A stretch of 64,000 nucleotides of DNA from an uncultured Bacteroides sp. (GTDB lineage: Bacteria > Bacteroidota > Bacteroidia > Bacteroidales > Bacteroidaceae): positions 1-64,000 of the forward strand of contig NZ_CAJULN010000008.1 of NCBI RefSeq assembly GCF_910586915.1, in the 5' to 3' direction. A model generated the notes under the pieces. That model saw nothing but the letters and a program-made list of their open reading frames with translations. It was not told where the DNA came from and did no database searches. This document shows positions 1 to 7,608 of the stretch, one piece after another. Numbering within the stretch: the first letter of the stretch is position 1; the number at the start of each line of letters is the position of its first letter. The position numbers were made by a program, and so were the translations under genes.

Positions 1-2
1 GG

Positions 3-116
3 ATGCTGCCCACCGTTGCCGCCATACCTTGCATTGCGGTGGCTACGTTCGTCAGTTGCTACCTGACGGCGAAGCTGCTTTCGTACATCCCCGGCAGCAA
101 GTGGGTGATAGGCTGA
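3..116 (+). CDS. C-terminal end of a membrane protein, possibly acyltransferase family 3 (partial)
   Basis: The window opens inside a coding region. The frame ending in the TGA at 114-116 is open from the first base and encodes 37 mostly hydrophobic residues ending SYIPGSKWVIG. A hydrophobic helix followed by a short polar tail of this kind closes many membrane-bound acyltransferase-3 (OafA-like) proteins of Bacteroides, but the fragment is too short to prove the family. The gene starts outside the window, so the first ATG here is not its start. It runs toward the 3' end of the transglutaminase-like gene on the other strand. Confidence 0.4.
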   Translation: MLPTVAAIPCIAVATFVSCYLTAKLLSYIPGSKWVIG

Positions 117-153
117 AAGGCTTACGGGAGTAATTTCCATTGGTAATTCTTTT

Positions 154-372
154 CTGCCGGTTGCCTGTGGGGAGATGATTCGGCAGGCAGATTTATTTCG
201 TTCCACTATGGTGGTCTTTGCGTTCCACTATAGTGGAACGCAAGGGAAACTGTAGTGTTCCGTTCGTACCACTATAGTGTTCCGCAAAAACAGTAGGAAG
301 AAAAGACAGTCCGGTCAGGCTGCGGGCCGAAACCTTTTGGCAGTGCGGCGGAATCAGAATATGTGCGATTTT
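154..372. repeat. Direct repeat copy A (with internal palindrome array)
   Basis: Left and right parts of this stretch recur at 8516-8657 in the same orientation. Shared blocks include gatgattcggcaggcag and a longer block at 298-346 (gaaaagacagtccggtcagg and following bases), which differs from copy B by only a few substitutions. Copy A carries about 75 extra bases between the blocks, occupied by the palindrome array at 201-285. The stretch 117-384 holds no credible gene. Confidence 0.8.
201..285. repeat. Array 1: four palindromes, about 22 bp period (CCACTATAGTGG type)
   Basis: Four imperfect palindromes have centres near 208.5, 230.5, 253 and 274.5. The clearest is gttccactatagtggaac at 222-239. 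The others are diverged versions (ccactatggtgg, ggaaactgtagtgttcc, accactatagtgttcc). Units are separated by 5-7 bases, so the period is 22 bp, about two helical turns. Direct repeat copy B has one unit at the equivalent place (ttctactataatggaa). Function unknown. Confidence 0.75.
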
Positions 373-384
373 ATATCACGTTCA

Positions 385-2466
385 TTAAGGATAGATAAAC
401 TTCTGCCGCTCGTCACTGTCCACATAAAATGGCAGTTCTTCTTTTCCTCTTGTCAAATCTCTGAGCCATAAAAGTGAACCGGACGGAACACTGGCCGTAA
501 TATAATTATATTTAGCCCGTTCGCTCAGGATTTTCTTCCATTCGCCCTTATCCCAACAAAACAATTCATATTGATTGCCTGCTATAATACCATTGTCGGC
601 ATTCAATGGCATCATCCGTATCTTTGTAACAAATTGAGGTTTCTTCAACATAAAACGTATAGTTGGGTAAGGCTCCGGAGATGTTTGCGGATTACCGTCG
701 TATTCAGCCTTCCATTGAATCCGTTCCAAAGGTTCATCCATTAGTCGGACTTCGGTTTTATCTTCCGATAAAGTATCCTCAGATGACAGTATCGGTAAAG
801 GAGAGGCCGCAATGACATTCTTGTATCCATGTCGGATATCAGTAATGAATTCCAGTTCCGACAGAGTGGCGTGAGGATATTCATTCGTTGTCTTTACCTG
901 GTAATATTGATAAGGGCCGTTTTTCATGTTGAGCTTTATATCCTGAAAATAAGGTTGCAGTGTGTCTGCGATTATCCCAACTGTATCGCAGGATTGAAAA
1001 CCGGGTTCGTTGCTTGCCTGAATGACTGTTCCGATCAATTTTACTGCCTTGTCCACCAGCCCTTGTTTCATCGGGAACTTACGAAGCAATGTCACCTCGT
1101 CGGCGTTACCTTCTATATGAGACTTTATTATCTTCCCATCTTTGTCCAGATAGAAAGGTTCTCCGAAGGAGAATGACTTGCCGAATGGTGAATAGTAAAC
1201 AGGGAAATAATATCTGTCCGGAATGACGGACGAGAAAGTGACATTCTGTTTCGTACGGTTTATTTTCCCCCAAGTTACGGGAATGATACCTGAGGACATC
1301 CCGCTATTAAAAACGGCAAGATAAGCCAGATTATTATTGCCGGTTTCCTGATAAGGAAGAATTAGAGGAATGGTATTCAGCAAATGTGAAGTTACATCCT
1401 TCAGAAATGGAGAATCAAAAATGTCCGGGATATATTCACCGCTGTTCTTCATAAAGAAAGGCGTATCTTTTTGTTCTGAAAACATGAAACGATACACATT
1501 CAGCATTTCTTCGGGTTTCAGAAAACTGCCATCGGTGGTGGGCAACGAAGACTCCGGATTAAACATCAGCCAATCCTTGTTTTTATCCAATGCCACAGCG
1601 TAATAATGTCTTCCCTGAAATTTCTTATAAGATGAATTGAATTCTACGGCGGCGGGTATGCCACACGCCCTCAATACAGACACGCCATAGTTTGCAACCG
1701 GGATGCAATCATGAAAGCCATGAAAGAATAATTCTTGGTAACCGACTTCTTCTTTATAAGGATAAGGTGGAAAGAATTCGCGTGTTCGCCCTATCACATA
1801 GTTATATCTCCGAACCACTTCCCGCAGGGAGTCTTTATTGACAGCCGACAGGTATTTATTCATAAACGCAGCATGGACATCCGAGAAATCAATCAATGAA
1901 AAATCGGGCACACTTCGATAAGGGAGCACATATTCGTAGAAATCTTCAGTAGAAAGCCGTTGCAAACCATTTGTTTGTTTTTTCAATTCAAATACATGGT
2001 CAATATGGCTTATCAGTTGCCCAGCTTTCACCCAATGAAGGTCATAGCCATCTTTCCAGAGAATCCGGACAGGTTGCCCCTTTATTCTTTCACCTTGTTC
2101 TTTCCGAAACTTGTTCCGTGCCTCATTTATCATTTCCCGCGCTTTCTCGGTATATAAACTATCAGCAGCTAAAGAAACCGAGCGGAAAAGAAGTGAATCC
2201 GCCATCCTCGTTAGCGAGTCCAGCAAAGGATGTTGCCGGGAGTTTCTTCTGGAATAATACGAATGGTGGTGCCGCATATTCGCAATTAAAAACTTTGCGG
2301 CTTTCAATTTCTGAGGTTCGTGCTTGTAATGATTCAAAACCGTTTCCAACTCACTCCTGTTCGACCCGGAGATTGATAAGACGGTATCAACACGCTTGTC
2401 AACTTCGCTTGCACAACCTGACAATAGAAACAGGAAAAAAGTAATAACAAGGCTCTTCTTTGTCAT
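385..2466 (-). CDS. Transglutaminase-like domain lipoprotein
   Basis: About 693 residues from the ATG at 2464-2466. This start gives a clean lipoprotein signal (MTKKSLVITFFLF, lipobox LLSGC). An earlier ATG at 2505 overlaps the upstream stop by 4 bp but adds 13 polar residues in front of the signal, so it is less likely. A transglutaminase-like core lies near residues 240-320: a Cys in FHDCIPVANYG followed by a conserved His in GRHYYAVAL and an Asn/Asp-containing MFNPESS segment. The C-terminal half looks beta-rich and discoidin-like and ends in YVDSDERQKFIYP. It follows the O-antigen-ligase-family gene closely and is probably co-transcribed with it. Substrate unknown; it may act on surface or peptidoglycan-linked peptides. 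The fold call is good; the specific reaction is not established. Confidence 0.75.
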   Translation of the reverse strand: MTKKSLVITFFLFLLSGCASEVDKRVDTVLSISGSNRSELETVLNHYKHEPQKLKAAKFLIANMRHHHSYYSRRNSRQHPLLDSLTRMADSLLFRSVSLAADSLYTEKAREMINEARNKFRKEQGERIKGQPVRILWKDGYDLHWVKAGQLISHIDHVFELKKQTNGLQRLSTEDFYEYVLPYRSVPDFSLIDFSDVHAAFMNKYLSAVNKDSLREVVRRYNYVIGRTREFFPPYPYKEEVGYQELFFHGFHDCIPVANYGVSVLRACGIPAAVEFNSSYKKFQGRHYYAVALDKNKDWLMFNPESSLPTTDGSFLKPEEMLNVYRFMFSEQKDTPFFMKNSGEYIPDIFDSPFLKDVTSHLLNTIPLILPYQETGNNNLAYLAVFNSGMSSGIIPVTWGKINRTKQNVTFSSVIPDRYYFPVYYSPFGKSFSFGEPFYLDKDGKIIKSHIEGNADEVTLLRKFPMKQGLVDKAVKLIGTVIQASNEPGFQSCDTVGIIADTLQPYFQDIKLNMKNGPYQYYQVKTTNEYPHATLSELEFITDIRHGYKNVIAASPLPILSSEDTLSEDKTEVRLMDEPLERIQWKAEYDGNPQTSPEPYPTIRFMLKKPQFVTKIRMMPLNADNGIIAGNQYELFCWDKGEWKKILSERAKYNYITASVPSGSLLWLRDLTRGKEELPFYVDSDERQKFIYP

Positions 2467-2501
2467 ATTCAATTTTATTTTATAATATGAGTATTCTTCA
2501 G

Positions 2502-4079
2502 TCATTCAAAATTCTCTTCTGCCAACAACCTCGTTTGCTCTTTTTCCATTTCCCTTTTCATCATCCTGATAGCTGAGGTCTTAATTTTCATCGGTTTATC
2601 TATGATTGTCCTGGCGACAACAAGCATACGTTTCCGGTCATCCTCCTCCTTATATAAATGGAACAATTTATAAAGAGGCAGAAAACGGGAGGGGCACATC
2701 ATAGATGCATTATCATAATACTTTTCCGCCAGCCCATGTTCATCCAATTCCTGATAGTTTTCACCGATTATAAGCTCTAAATCATAGTCCGCCCAATACT
2801 TACGGCATTGCAATGCTACTTTCAAGCTCTCTTCATATTGCTCATTTTCCAAAAGTATGGCTGCATAGTTATAAAGGAAATAAGGATTATCTTCAAATTT
2901 CTTCTCTAACTCTTTATAGTCCTGAAGCGTCTTGCCAGATGCTCCGCAAAGCGCAAGTCCGGACATCTTTCCCCATTCCTTTTCCGCCATTACGCGTTCT
3001 ACCAATTTGTAAACTCCTCCAAGTGAACAAAGAAGAACGAAAACACATACGACATTCTTTATCATTGGACGAGCAAGAATCATAACAACATATTCCCTTG
3101 TAAGAATGGCAATGCATAAGAGCATAACAATCCACGTAAAAGGATAAGTGAACGGATAAGAGAAAAACGAGAATACGCTTATTGATATAAGCGAATAAAG
3201 GGCTGTTCGTTTCTCCACGCAGGGCTGTTTTTTATAACAGTACATTATCAAAGTTATCATTGCAAGCATCGTGAACAAACCCGTAAACCCGAAATTCAGG
3301 AGAACTCCCACATATTCATTAAAAGGATGTTTCACATTATCTGCTAACATAGAATAACGGCTCTCCTCGTGTTGTCGGAAATAATTTGCCTGATAGTCCA
3401 TATAATGAGCTTCAAAACTACCCACCCCGTGACCGAACCACGGCGCATCTTTTATCATATCTGCGCTGCATCGCCAAATAAGTAACCTGCCATCGGCAGA
3501 GTCTTTTTTCATCCAGTAACATCCTGATAGCAACAAAGCGAGACATACTAAAGAAAGATACTTCATCCGTCTTTTATGAAATACCTTCCTGTTCAAAAGA
3601 ATGAAACAGATAAAGGCAATGCTCATAATACCCGCTCTTGATTGGGACAGTATCACAGCTATTGCAATTACGAATCCTGCCATCCATCCTCCATACCTGA
3701 TATATTTATTCTTATCCGACAATAAGAAGCCCACAAAGGGAAAGCCTGCACAGAGACAGGCGGCAAAACCTGCTGGATTATCAAAACTTCCTGTAACCTT
3801 AAAAACTGTGGACACCTGAAAGAAGCCGGAGAACTGTATTATTCCGAATATTGCCTGCGTAAAGCATGAAATAACAATGATAATACCTTGTGTTAGAATG
3901 GTAGTCTTTATCTGATTGTTAAACAATGCTTTAGTAGCTTTATACACTGATATTATCAATGCCATAAACAGCACAAAGTACCATTTGGGTATTATATATG
4001 AGTCTGTGAATTGTCGCGAGCAAACAAATACGCTGCCTAAACACAAAACGATGAATAGACTGTAGAATATTCTTGTCAT
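2502..4079 (-). CDS. O-antigen ligase family membrane protein with C-terminal TPR-like region
   Basis: 525 residues. Roughly ten hydrophobic segments occupy residues 1-375. Hallmarks of the Wzy/WaaL superfamily are present: GSFDNPAGFA near residue 98, LSQSRAG near 145, and the large periplasmic loop with GRLLIWR, GHGVGSFEAHY and HPFNEYV (candidate catalytic His). Residues 380-525 are soluble and helical with TPR-like spacing (NYAAILLENEQYEESL, GENYQELDEHGLAEKYY). Family members transfer or polymerise undecaprenyl-linked glycans; this one could attach sugar to lipid, protein or peptide. It is followed by the transglutaminase-like lipoprotein with a 35-bp gap (or a 4-bp overlap if the upstream ATG is used). 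No other polysaccharide genes lie nearby, which is unusual for a true O-antigen ligase. Confidence 0.8.
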   Translation of the reverse strand: MTRIFYSLFIVLCLGSVFVCSRQFTDSYIIPKWYFVLFMALIISVYKATKALFNNQIKTTILTQGIIIVISCFTQAIFGIIQFSGFFQVSTVFKVTGSFDNPAGFAACLCAGFPFVGFLLSDKNKYIRYGGWMAGFVIAIAVILSQSRAGIMSIAFICFILLNRKVFHKRRMKYLSLVCLALLLSGCYWMKKDSADGRLLIWRCSADMIKDAPWFGHGVGSFEAHYMDYQANYFRQHEESRYSMLADNVKHPFNEYVGVLLNFGFTGLFTMLAMITLIMYCYKKQPCVEKRTALYSLISISVFSFFSYPFTYPFTWIVMLLCIAILTREYVVMILARPMIKNVVCVFVLLCSLGGVYKLVERVMAEKEWGKMSGLALCGASGKTLQDYKELEKKFEDNPYFLYNYAAILLENEQYEESLKVALQCRKYWADYDLELIIGENYQELDEHGLAEKYYDNASMMCPSRFLPLYKLFHLYKEEDDRKRMLVVARTIIDKPMKIKTSAIRMMKREMEKEQTRLLAEENFE

Positions 4080-4239
4080 TACAATTGAAGAATCATATCA
4101 AAAAAGATATTTTCATATAAACTTAATTTCACTCTCCAATACTATTTTAGTTAGCATAGTATGTTGATTTACAGACTTTATATCTCTCGTTTTTTTATCT
4201 AACCATCTTTGCGATAGAGATAATCTTCATCTTCACTTA

Positions 4240-4590
4240 CTAATTCTCATCCTCCAATATTTTTTTCAGTCGATAATAAAGATTCAATTTATGTTCCAAA
4301 TCCTTCGATTCATCTACAGCCTCTGATTTCTTTTCAATCAAGCAAGTGTGTTCTTCTTTTGCAACAGGCATTGATACTTCTTCAAATTCAGCAACTTCCA
4401 CCTCTATCACATCCCCAATTTCCAACATTCCTCCATTCCATACCAAGTGTATTTCTTCAGGCATTCTCAAACCGCTAAGACTCCAAAATACACCACTATG
4501 CCAAGTAACATTAGCAACAAGACCTACCCCACATTGAGGAATACCAGCCTTGCATATTTTATTTTTAAATTTTACAACAAGTCCTTTCAT
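4240..4590 (-). CDS. Small beta-rich protein of unknown function (paralogue of next gene)
   Basis: 116 residues, no signal peptide and no membrane segment. Residues 1-75 look like a small beta-barrel or KOW-like fold (LVVKFKNKICKAG, IHLVWNGGMLEIGDVIEVEV). A linker follows, then a charged helix (DLEHKLNLYYRLKKILEDEN). It is clearly paralogous to the gene at 4596-4898: both share the pattern LVW-x-x-x-x-L-x-IGD-x-(V/I)-x-(V/I)-x-V-x-E and a KLxxxYxxLK helix at the end. The gap between the two genes is 5 bp. I do not recognise the family. A cytosolic partner or immunity-type role is only a guess. Confidence 0.6.
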   Translation of the reverse strand: MKGLVVKFKNKICKAGIPQCGVGLVANVTWHSGVFWSLSGLRMPEEIHLVWNGGMLEIGDVIEVEVAEFEEVSMPVAKEEHTCLIEKKSEAVDESKDLEHKLNLYYRLKKILEDEN

Positions 4591-4595
4591 ACAAT

Positions 4596-4898
4596 CTATA
4601 TGAGCCCATTTTCCTGAAGCTCAACTTTAAGTTGTTCATATTTCATTTTCAATTCATCTTTATCACAATTTTTTTTCATAACAGGAGATACTTTTGATGT
4701 CTCAACTACTTTTATTACAACCTTATCACCTATTTTCAAGTTCTCATCAACCCAAACAAGGTTACTCAATGTATCTATTCCGCCTATATGAATATTATCG
4801 CCAAAAGAATAATTGCAGTTCATTATTACATATGCTACATCATTGGATGTAATAATCACAGGTTCCCGATTATTAATTATTACTTCAAATCCTATCAT
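4596..4898 (-). CDS. Small beta-rich protein of unknown function (paralogue of preceding gene)
   Basis: 100 residues, cytosolic in appearance. An N-terminal beta region (GFEVIINNREPVIIT, NLVWVDENLKIGDKVVIKV) precedes a lysine-rich linker and a C-terminal helix (ELKMKYEQLKVELQENG). It aligns along its whole length with the 4240-4590 product despite low identity, which indicates an old tandem duplication. It lies 11 bp downstream of the Cys-rich miniprotein gene, so the three probably form one transcript running leftward. Function unknown. Confidence 0.6.
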   Translation of the reverse strand: MIGFEVIINNREPVIITSNDVAYVIMNCNYSFGDNIHIGGIDTLSNLVWVDENLKIGDKVVIKVVETSKVSPVMKKNCDKDELKMKYEQLKVELQENGLI

Positions 4899-4909
4899 AT
4901 TCTTATATT

Positions 4910-5089
4910 TTAGTTAGAACGAGGACAATCCCATACCCCTTGTGCTAAACAGTATTCATGGCATCTCCTGCATTCATTATATTTTCTATTACATTCAGTA
5001 GCACTCATTGGCATTTCAATTGGCTGAACCTCTCCCGTAGCACGACTTCTCGCCATTGCAGCAAACAGATAATGAGATGTTCTTTTCAT
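4910..5089 (-). CDS. Cys-rich miniprotein, 59 aa, unknown
   Basis: Translation from the ATG at 5087-5089 gives 59 residues; a TTG further upstream (5131) would add 14. The N-terminal half (MKRTSHYLFAAMARSR) is basic and not a convincing signal peptide. The C-terminal 28 residues hold five cysteines (ECNRKYNECRRCHEYCLAQG, then WDC). Spacing is C-x6-C-x2-C-x3-C-x7-C, which could bind metal or form disulfides. It heads a tight three-gene unit with the two paralogous beta proteins. No NVEALA or GG leader motif is visible, so a secreted-peptide role is uncertain. Confidence 0.5.
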   Translation of the reverse strand: MKRTSHYLFAAMARSRATGEVQPIEMPMSATECNRKYNECRRCHEYCLAQGVWDCPRSN

Positions 5090-5204
5090 TTTACTACACT
5101 CTAATAAATTGTACAACTTTGATATTTGCAATACTCCAAAGTCAAATTCATCTATTAGTTAAATACTTACAGAAGAGAAACAAATCTGACTTCGGAGATT
5201 TTCC

Positions 5205-5459
5205 TTACGTTAAATTATTTATCATTCTATAAATAATCATCAATATCACCAAAGCAATACAAGCCATCGACAAATAAATCCAGATACTTTTCTTTTCTTT
5301 ATTTCTATTTATTTTTGCCAATATAACCAGGAATATTGCCCATACTGATATGTTGCCTAAGGAGGAATACAGAGTATCTATTCGATAGAAAATATCTATT
5401 CCAATGATTACTATGTCCAACAAACATAGAAGACATAACGCAATATAATAACGTTTCAT
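5205..5459 (-). CDS. Small three-helix membrane protein (cassette 1)
   Basis: 84 residues with three hydrophobic segments, about residues 5-23, 32-50 and 59-80, separated by short charged loops (KINRNKEKKS). It starts 21 bp after the cassette-1 lipoprotein gene and is surely co-transcribed with it. The same arrangement, a lipoprotein followed by a small multi-spanning protein, recurs on the other strand at 6620-7608. Direct sequence similarity to the other small membrane protein is weak, so the relationship rests mainly on position and topology. Function unknown. Confidence 0.6.
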   Translation of the reverse strand: MKRYYIALCLLCLLDIVIIGIDIFYRIDTLYSSLGNISVWAIFLVILAKINRNKEKKSIWIYLSMACIALVILMIIYRMINNLT

Positions 5460-5480
5460 ATGTTTAGTCTGTATCTGATA

Positions 5481-6122
5481 TTAGTGAATACTTCTCATAC
5501 AATCCTCATAAGCTCTATCTGCAAGTCTTATATCGTTTGCATAATTGGCCAAAGCAAGCGCATAGCATACGCAGGCTGCAGCTGGTACCTCCAATAAGCA
5601 CGTACAACCTATCAGAGCGATATCTGCTTGAGCTCTGGCCCATGAGTAGTCTTGAGCTCTTCGTTGCTCACATTCATTAGAGGTTATTTCCGAACGGGTT
5701 TTCAGCATAATTGAAGAGTTTCGCTTCGCAGTTTCTAAAAAAAGATTCCCCCGCTCTGTTTCATTCAAATTTGAAAAATCCGCATTATATAGAAGTTTTT
5801 CCTTTGCTTTTGTCATTGCTGATATTTCATTCTTAATATTAGCTTTAGCCATAAATTCTTCCATATAATCATCATTATTCAGATTATACATAAGCTCGTC
5901 AAACTCTTCTTGAGATAAAGTAGAGGTATAAGATAATGTCTTGTCAGACAAGGCTTCACTTATCTCCACAAAATCAAGAAACTCATCAGACTCAGCAACA
6001 GAATCAATAAGTGTATTTTTAGTAGAGCCATCTTCGTCAGAGCTACAACTGGAAATAACAACATTCATACCAATAATAAAGGTAAATACACTCAAACATA
6101 AAATTACTTTCTTAAAATTCAT
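5481..6122 (-). CDS. Lipoprotein with Cys-containing C-terminal helical region (cassette 1)
   Basis: 213 residues. The signal peptide ends in a lipobox-like VVISSC. A helical middle region carries the signature TSTLSQEEFDELMYNLNNDD followed by YMEEFMAKA. The C-terminal part has alternating cysteines (NECEQRRAQDY, IGCTCLLEVPAAACVCYA, YEDCMRSIH). It is a clear paralogue of the 6620-7324 product, which shares LID-S-V/I, YTSTLS-(Q/E)-EE, DDYMEEF, AKE-x-LL, F-x-x-L and the (A/D)-DRAYE-(D/E)-C ending. The two genes diverge from a 497-bp AT-rich region. Not a family I recognise; it belongs to a duplicated system described in the findings. Confidence 0.65.
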   Translation of the reverse strand: MNFKKVILCLSVFTFIIGMNVVISSCSSDEDGSTKNTLIDSVAESDEFLDFVEISEALSDKTLSYTSTLSQEEFDELMYNLNNDDYMEEFMAKANIKNEISAMTKAKEKLLYNADFSNLNETERGNLFLETAKRNSSIMLKTRSEITSNECEQRRAQDYSWARAQADIALIGCTCLLEVPAAACVCYALALANYANDIRLADRAYEDCMRSIH

Positions 6123-6619
6123 AATTCTTCATTTTTTAACTGTTAATACTAAAACTATCTCAAATACAAATATGGCTTGTCAGTATTTGCTTTTTAATAA
6201 TTGATAGCTTATTATCTTTTTGCAAAAATGTGAACTATTTTGAGGGAATACAATAGTGCGTTACACTCTTTCATACCTTACAAAAGGCTATAGAGGGTTC
6301 TAATGCAATATTTTTTTTGTATTTCTCTTGTATTGTAACAGTGCAAAATAAATTCCGATTCTCTCACAGAATGAAAACTGTTTTCTGTAGGACAGAAACA
6401 TCTCCATACTACTTAATGTTACACTTATAAAGGAATCATATTAACCCTGAAACGTTCCAACTGCATTTAAGGATTTTCTTTTATTCATATTGTAACAAAG
6501 CAGATATGTATACAATTACTTGATAAGAAATATTTTCCTTTTTTTTGTGTAAATATTGCCCTAAGAATACATATATTTTCGTTACTTTGCTCTTAGTATT
6601 AAATAAAACACTTATAATC
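6123..6619. promoter_or_regulatory. AT-rich divergent promoter region between the two lipoprotein cassettes
   Basis: A 497-bp non-coding stretch separates the two divergent lipoprotein genes. A TTACTTTG element at 6582-6589, 30 bp before the rightward ATG, is one base from the Bacteroides -7 consensus and is a plausible start region for cassette 2. I see no strong inverted repeat or riboswitch. An upstream ATG at 6545 could extend the rightward protein by 25 residues but would spoil its signal peptide. Confidence 0.4.
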
Positions 6620-7324
6620 ATGAGAAAAGAAAAACATTTTTTGTATTATGCAATGACGCTTGTCTACGGATTAGCGACTATTCTTATTATTCATAGCTGT
6701 AACACGAACGAATACTATTCTGATGAACTACAAATGGAAGGAAACAGAATACCCCAAAAATCAGCACTTTCATCAGGCATAGTAAATAATACGAATTTAC
6801 TTATTGACTCTATTACTATTTCTGATGAATTTTGGGAGTTTGAAAGGAGTAGTAAACTCTTATCAGAAAAGTTTCAAGTTTACACTTCAACACTGAGTGA
6901 AGAAGAATATAACAACCTCATGGAAAATTTAAACGACGATGATTACATGGAAGAGTTTATCAAAAAAGCGAATTTAGAAAAACAACTTCAACAGATGAAT
7001 GAAGCTAAGGAAAATTTGCTTCTGCATACCGGATTCTTCAGACTAAGCGAGGATGAACGTATATCTCTATTCAGACAGTATGCTGAGAGCTATGAATCTA
7101 TAGGTAAAACACTCATAAAAACACGTACTGAAGGCGGAGATACTAATGACTGTGAAACAAAAAGACAAGCTGCGTATGCACAGGCAAAAGCGGATTATGA
7201 TAATGCCATTATAAAATGTAGAACAGAATCCTCCACTAATTATTGTTACACGCAAGCATTAGCTAACTATGAAAGATGCAAAAGAGCGTCTGATAGAGCA
7301 TACGAAGAATGTATAAAAAGATAA
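6620..7324 (+). CDS. Lipoprotein with Cys-containing C-terminal helical region (cassette 2)
   Basis: 234 residues from the ATG at 6620-6622. The signal peptide is MRKEKHFLYYAMTLVYG... with lipobox ILIIHSC. After a linker, residues 85-150 carry the family signature (YTSTLSEEEYNNLMENL, DDDYMEEFIKKAN). The C-terminal 70 residues contain evenly spaced cysteines: NDCETKRQAAY, IIKCRTES, TNYCYTQA, YERCKRA, YEECIKR. The alternating Ala/Tyr/Lys helix with Cys about every 8-18 residues suggests a disulfide-stapled helical hairpin outside the cytoplasm. It overlaps the following small membrane-protein gene by 16 bp, so translational coupling is likely. Paralogue of 5481-6122. Function unknown. Confidence 0.65.
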   Translation: MRKEKHFLYYAMTLVYGLATILIIHSCNTNEYYSDELQMEGNRIPQKSALSSGIVNNTNLLIDSITISDEFWEFERSSKLLSEKFQVYTSTLSEEEYNNLMENLNDDDYMEEFIKKANLEKQLQQMNEAKENLLLHTGFFRLSEDERISLFRQYAESYESIGKTLIKTRTEGGDTNDCETKRQAAYAQAKADYDNAIIKCRTESSTNYCYTQALANYERCKRASDRAYEECIKR

Positions 7325-7608
7325 TTATATATATAGTTCTAAATAATGTAATGTGGCTTACCAGCATTGCAATGTGTTATATAGATTGCTTTATTGACAA
7401 CCTAAATTACACATTTCAAGATTTCCTCATTATTTTTTTCGAACTTCTTGCGCGTATGGCACTTGTAGCAGGAGCTATCAGTATATTTCCACAAGAACCA
7501 TACTCTAATAAAAGAGTGTGGTTCTATTATATCATTATGGGTGGGAGTCTGACTGTTGTTGACGCATTTATACGATTGGCAGGTACTTTACAAAAGTTAT
7601 TGTTTTAG
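7309..7608 (+). CDS. Small membrane protein (cassette 2)
   Basis: 99 residues with about three hydrophobic segments (IIIYIVLNNVMWLTSIAMCY; FLIIFFELLARMALVAGAIS; VWFYYIIMGGSLTVVDAF). Its start lies inside the end of the cassette-2 lipoprotein gene (16-bp overlap), and its 3' end overlaps the convergent regulator gene by 12 bp. Position and topology match the 84-aa membrane protein of cassette 1. No family recognised. The pair may form a lipoprotein/membrane-anchor complex, which is inference only. Confidence 0.55.
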   Translation: MYKKIIIYIVLNNVMWLTSIAMCYIDCFIDNLNYTFQDFLIIFFELLARMALVAGAISIFPQEPYSNKRVWFYYIIMGGSLTVVDAFIRLAGTLQKLLF

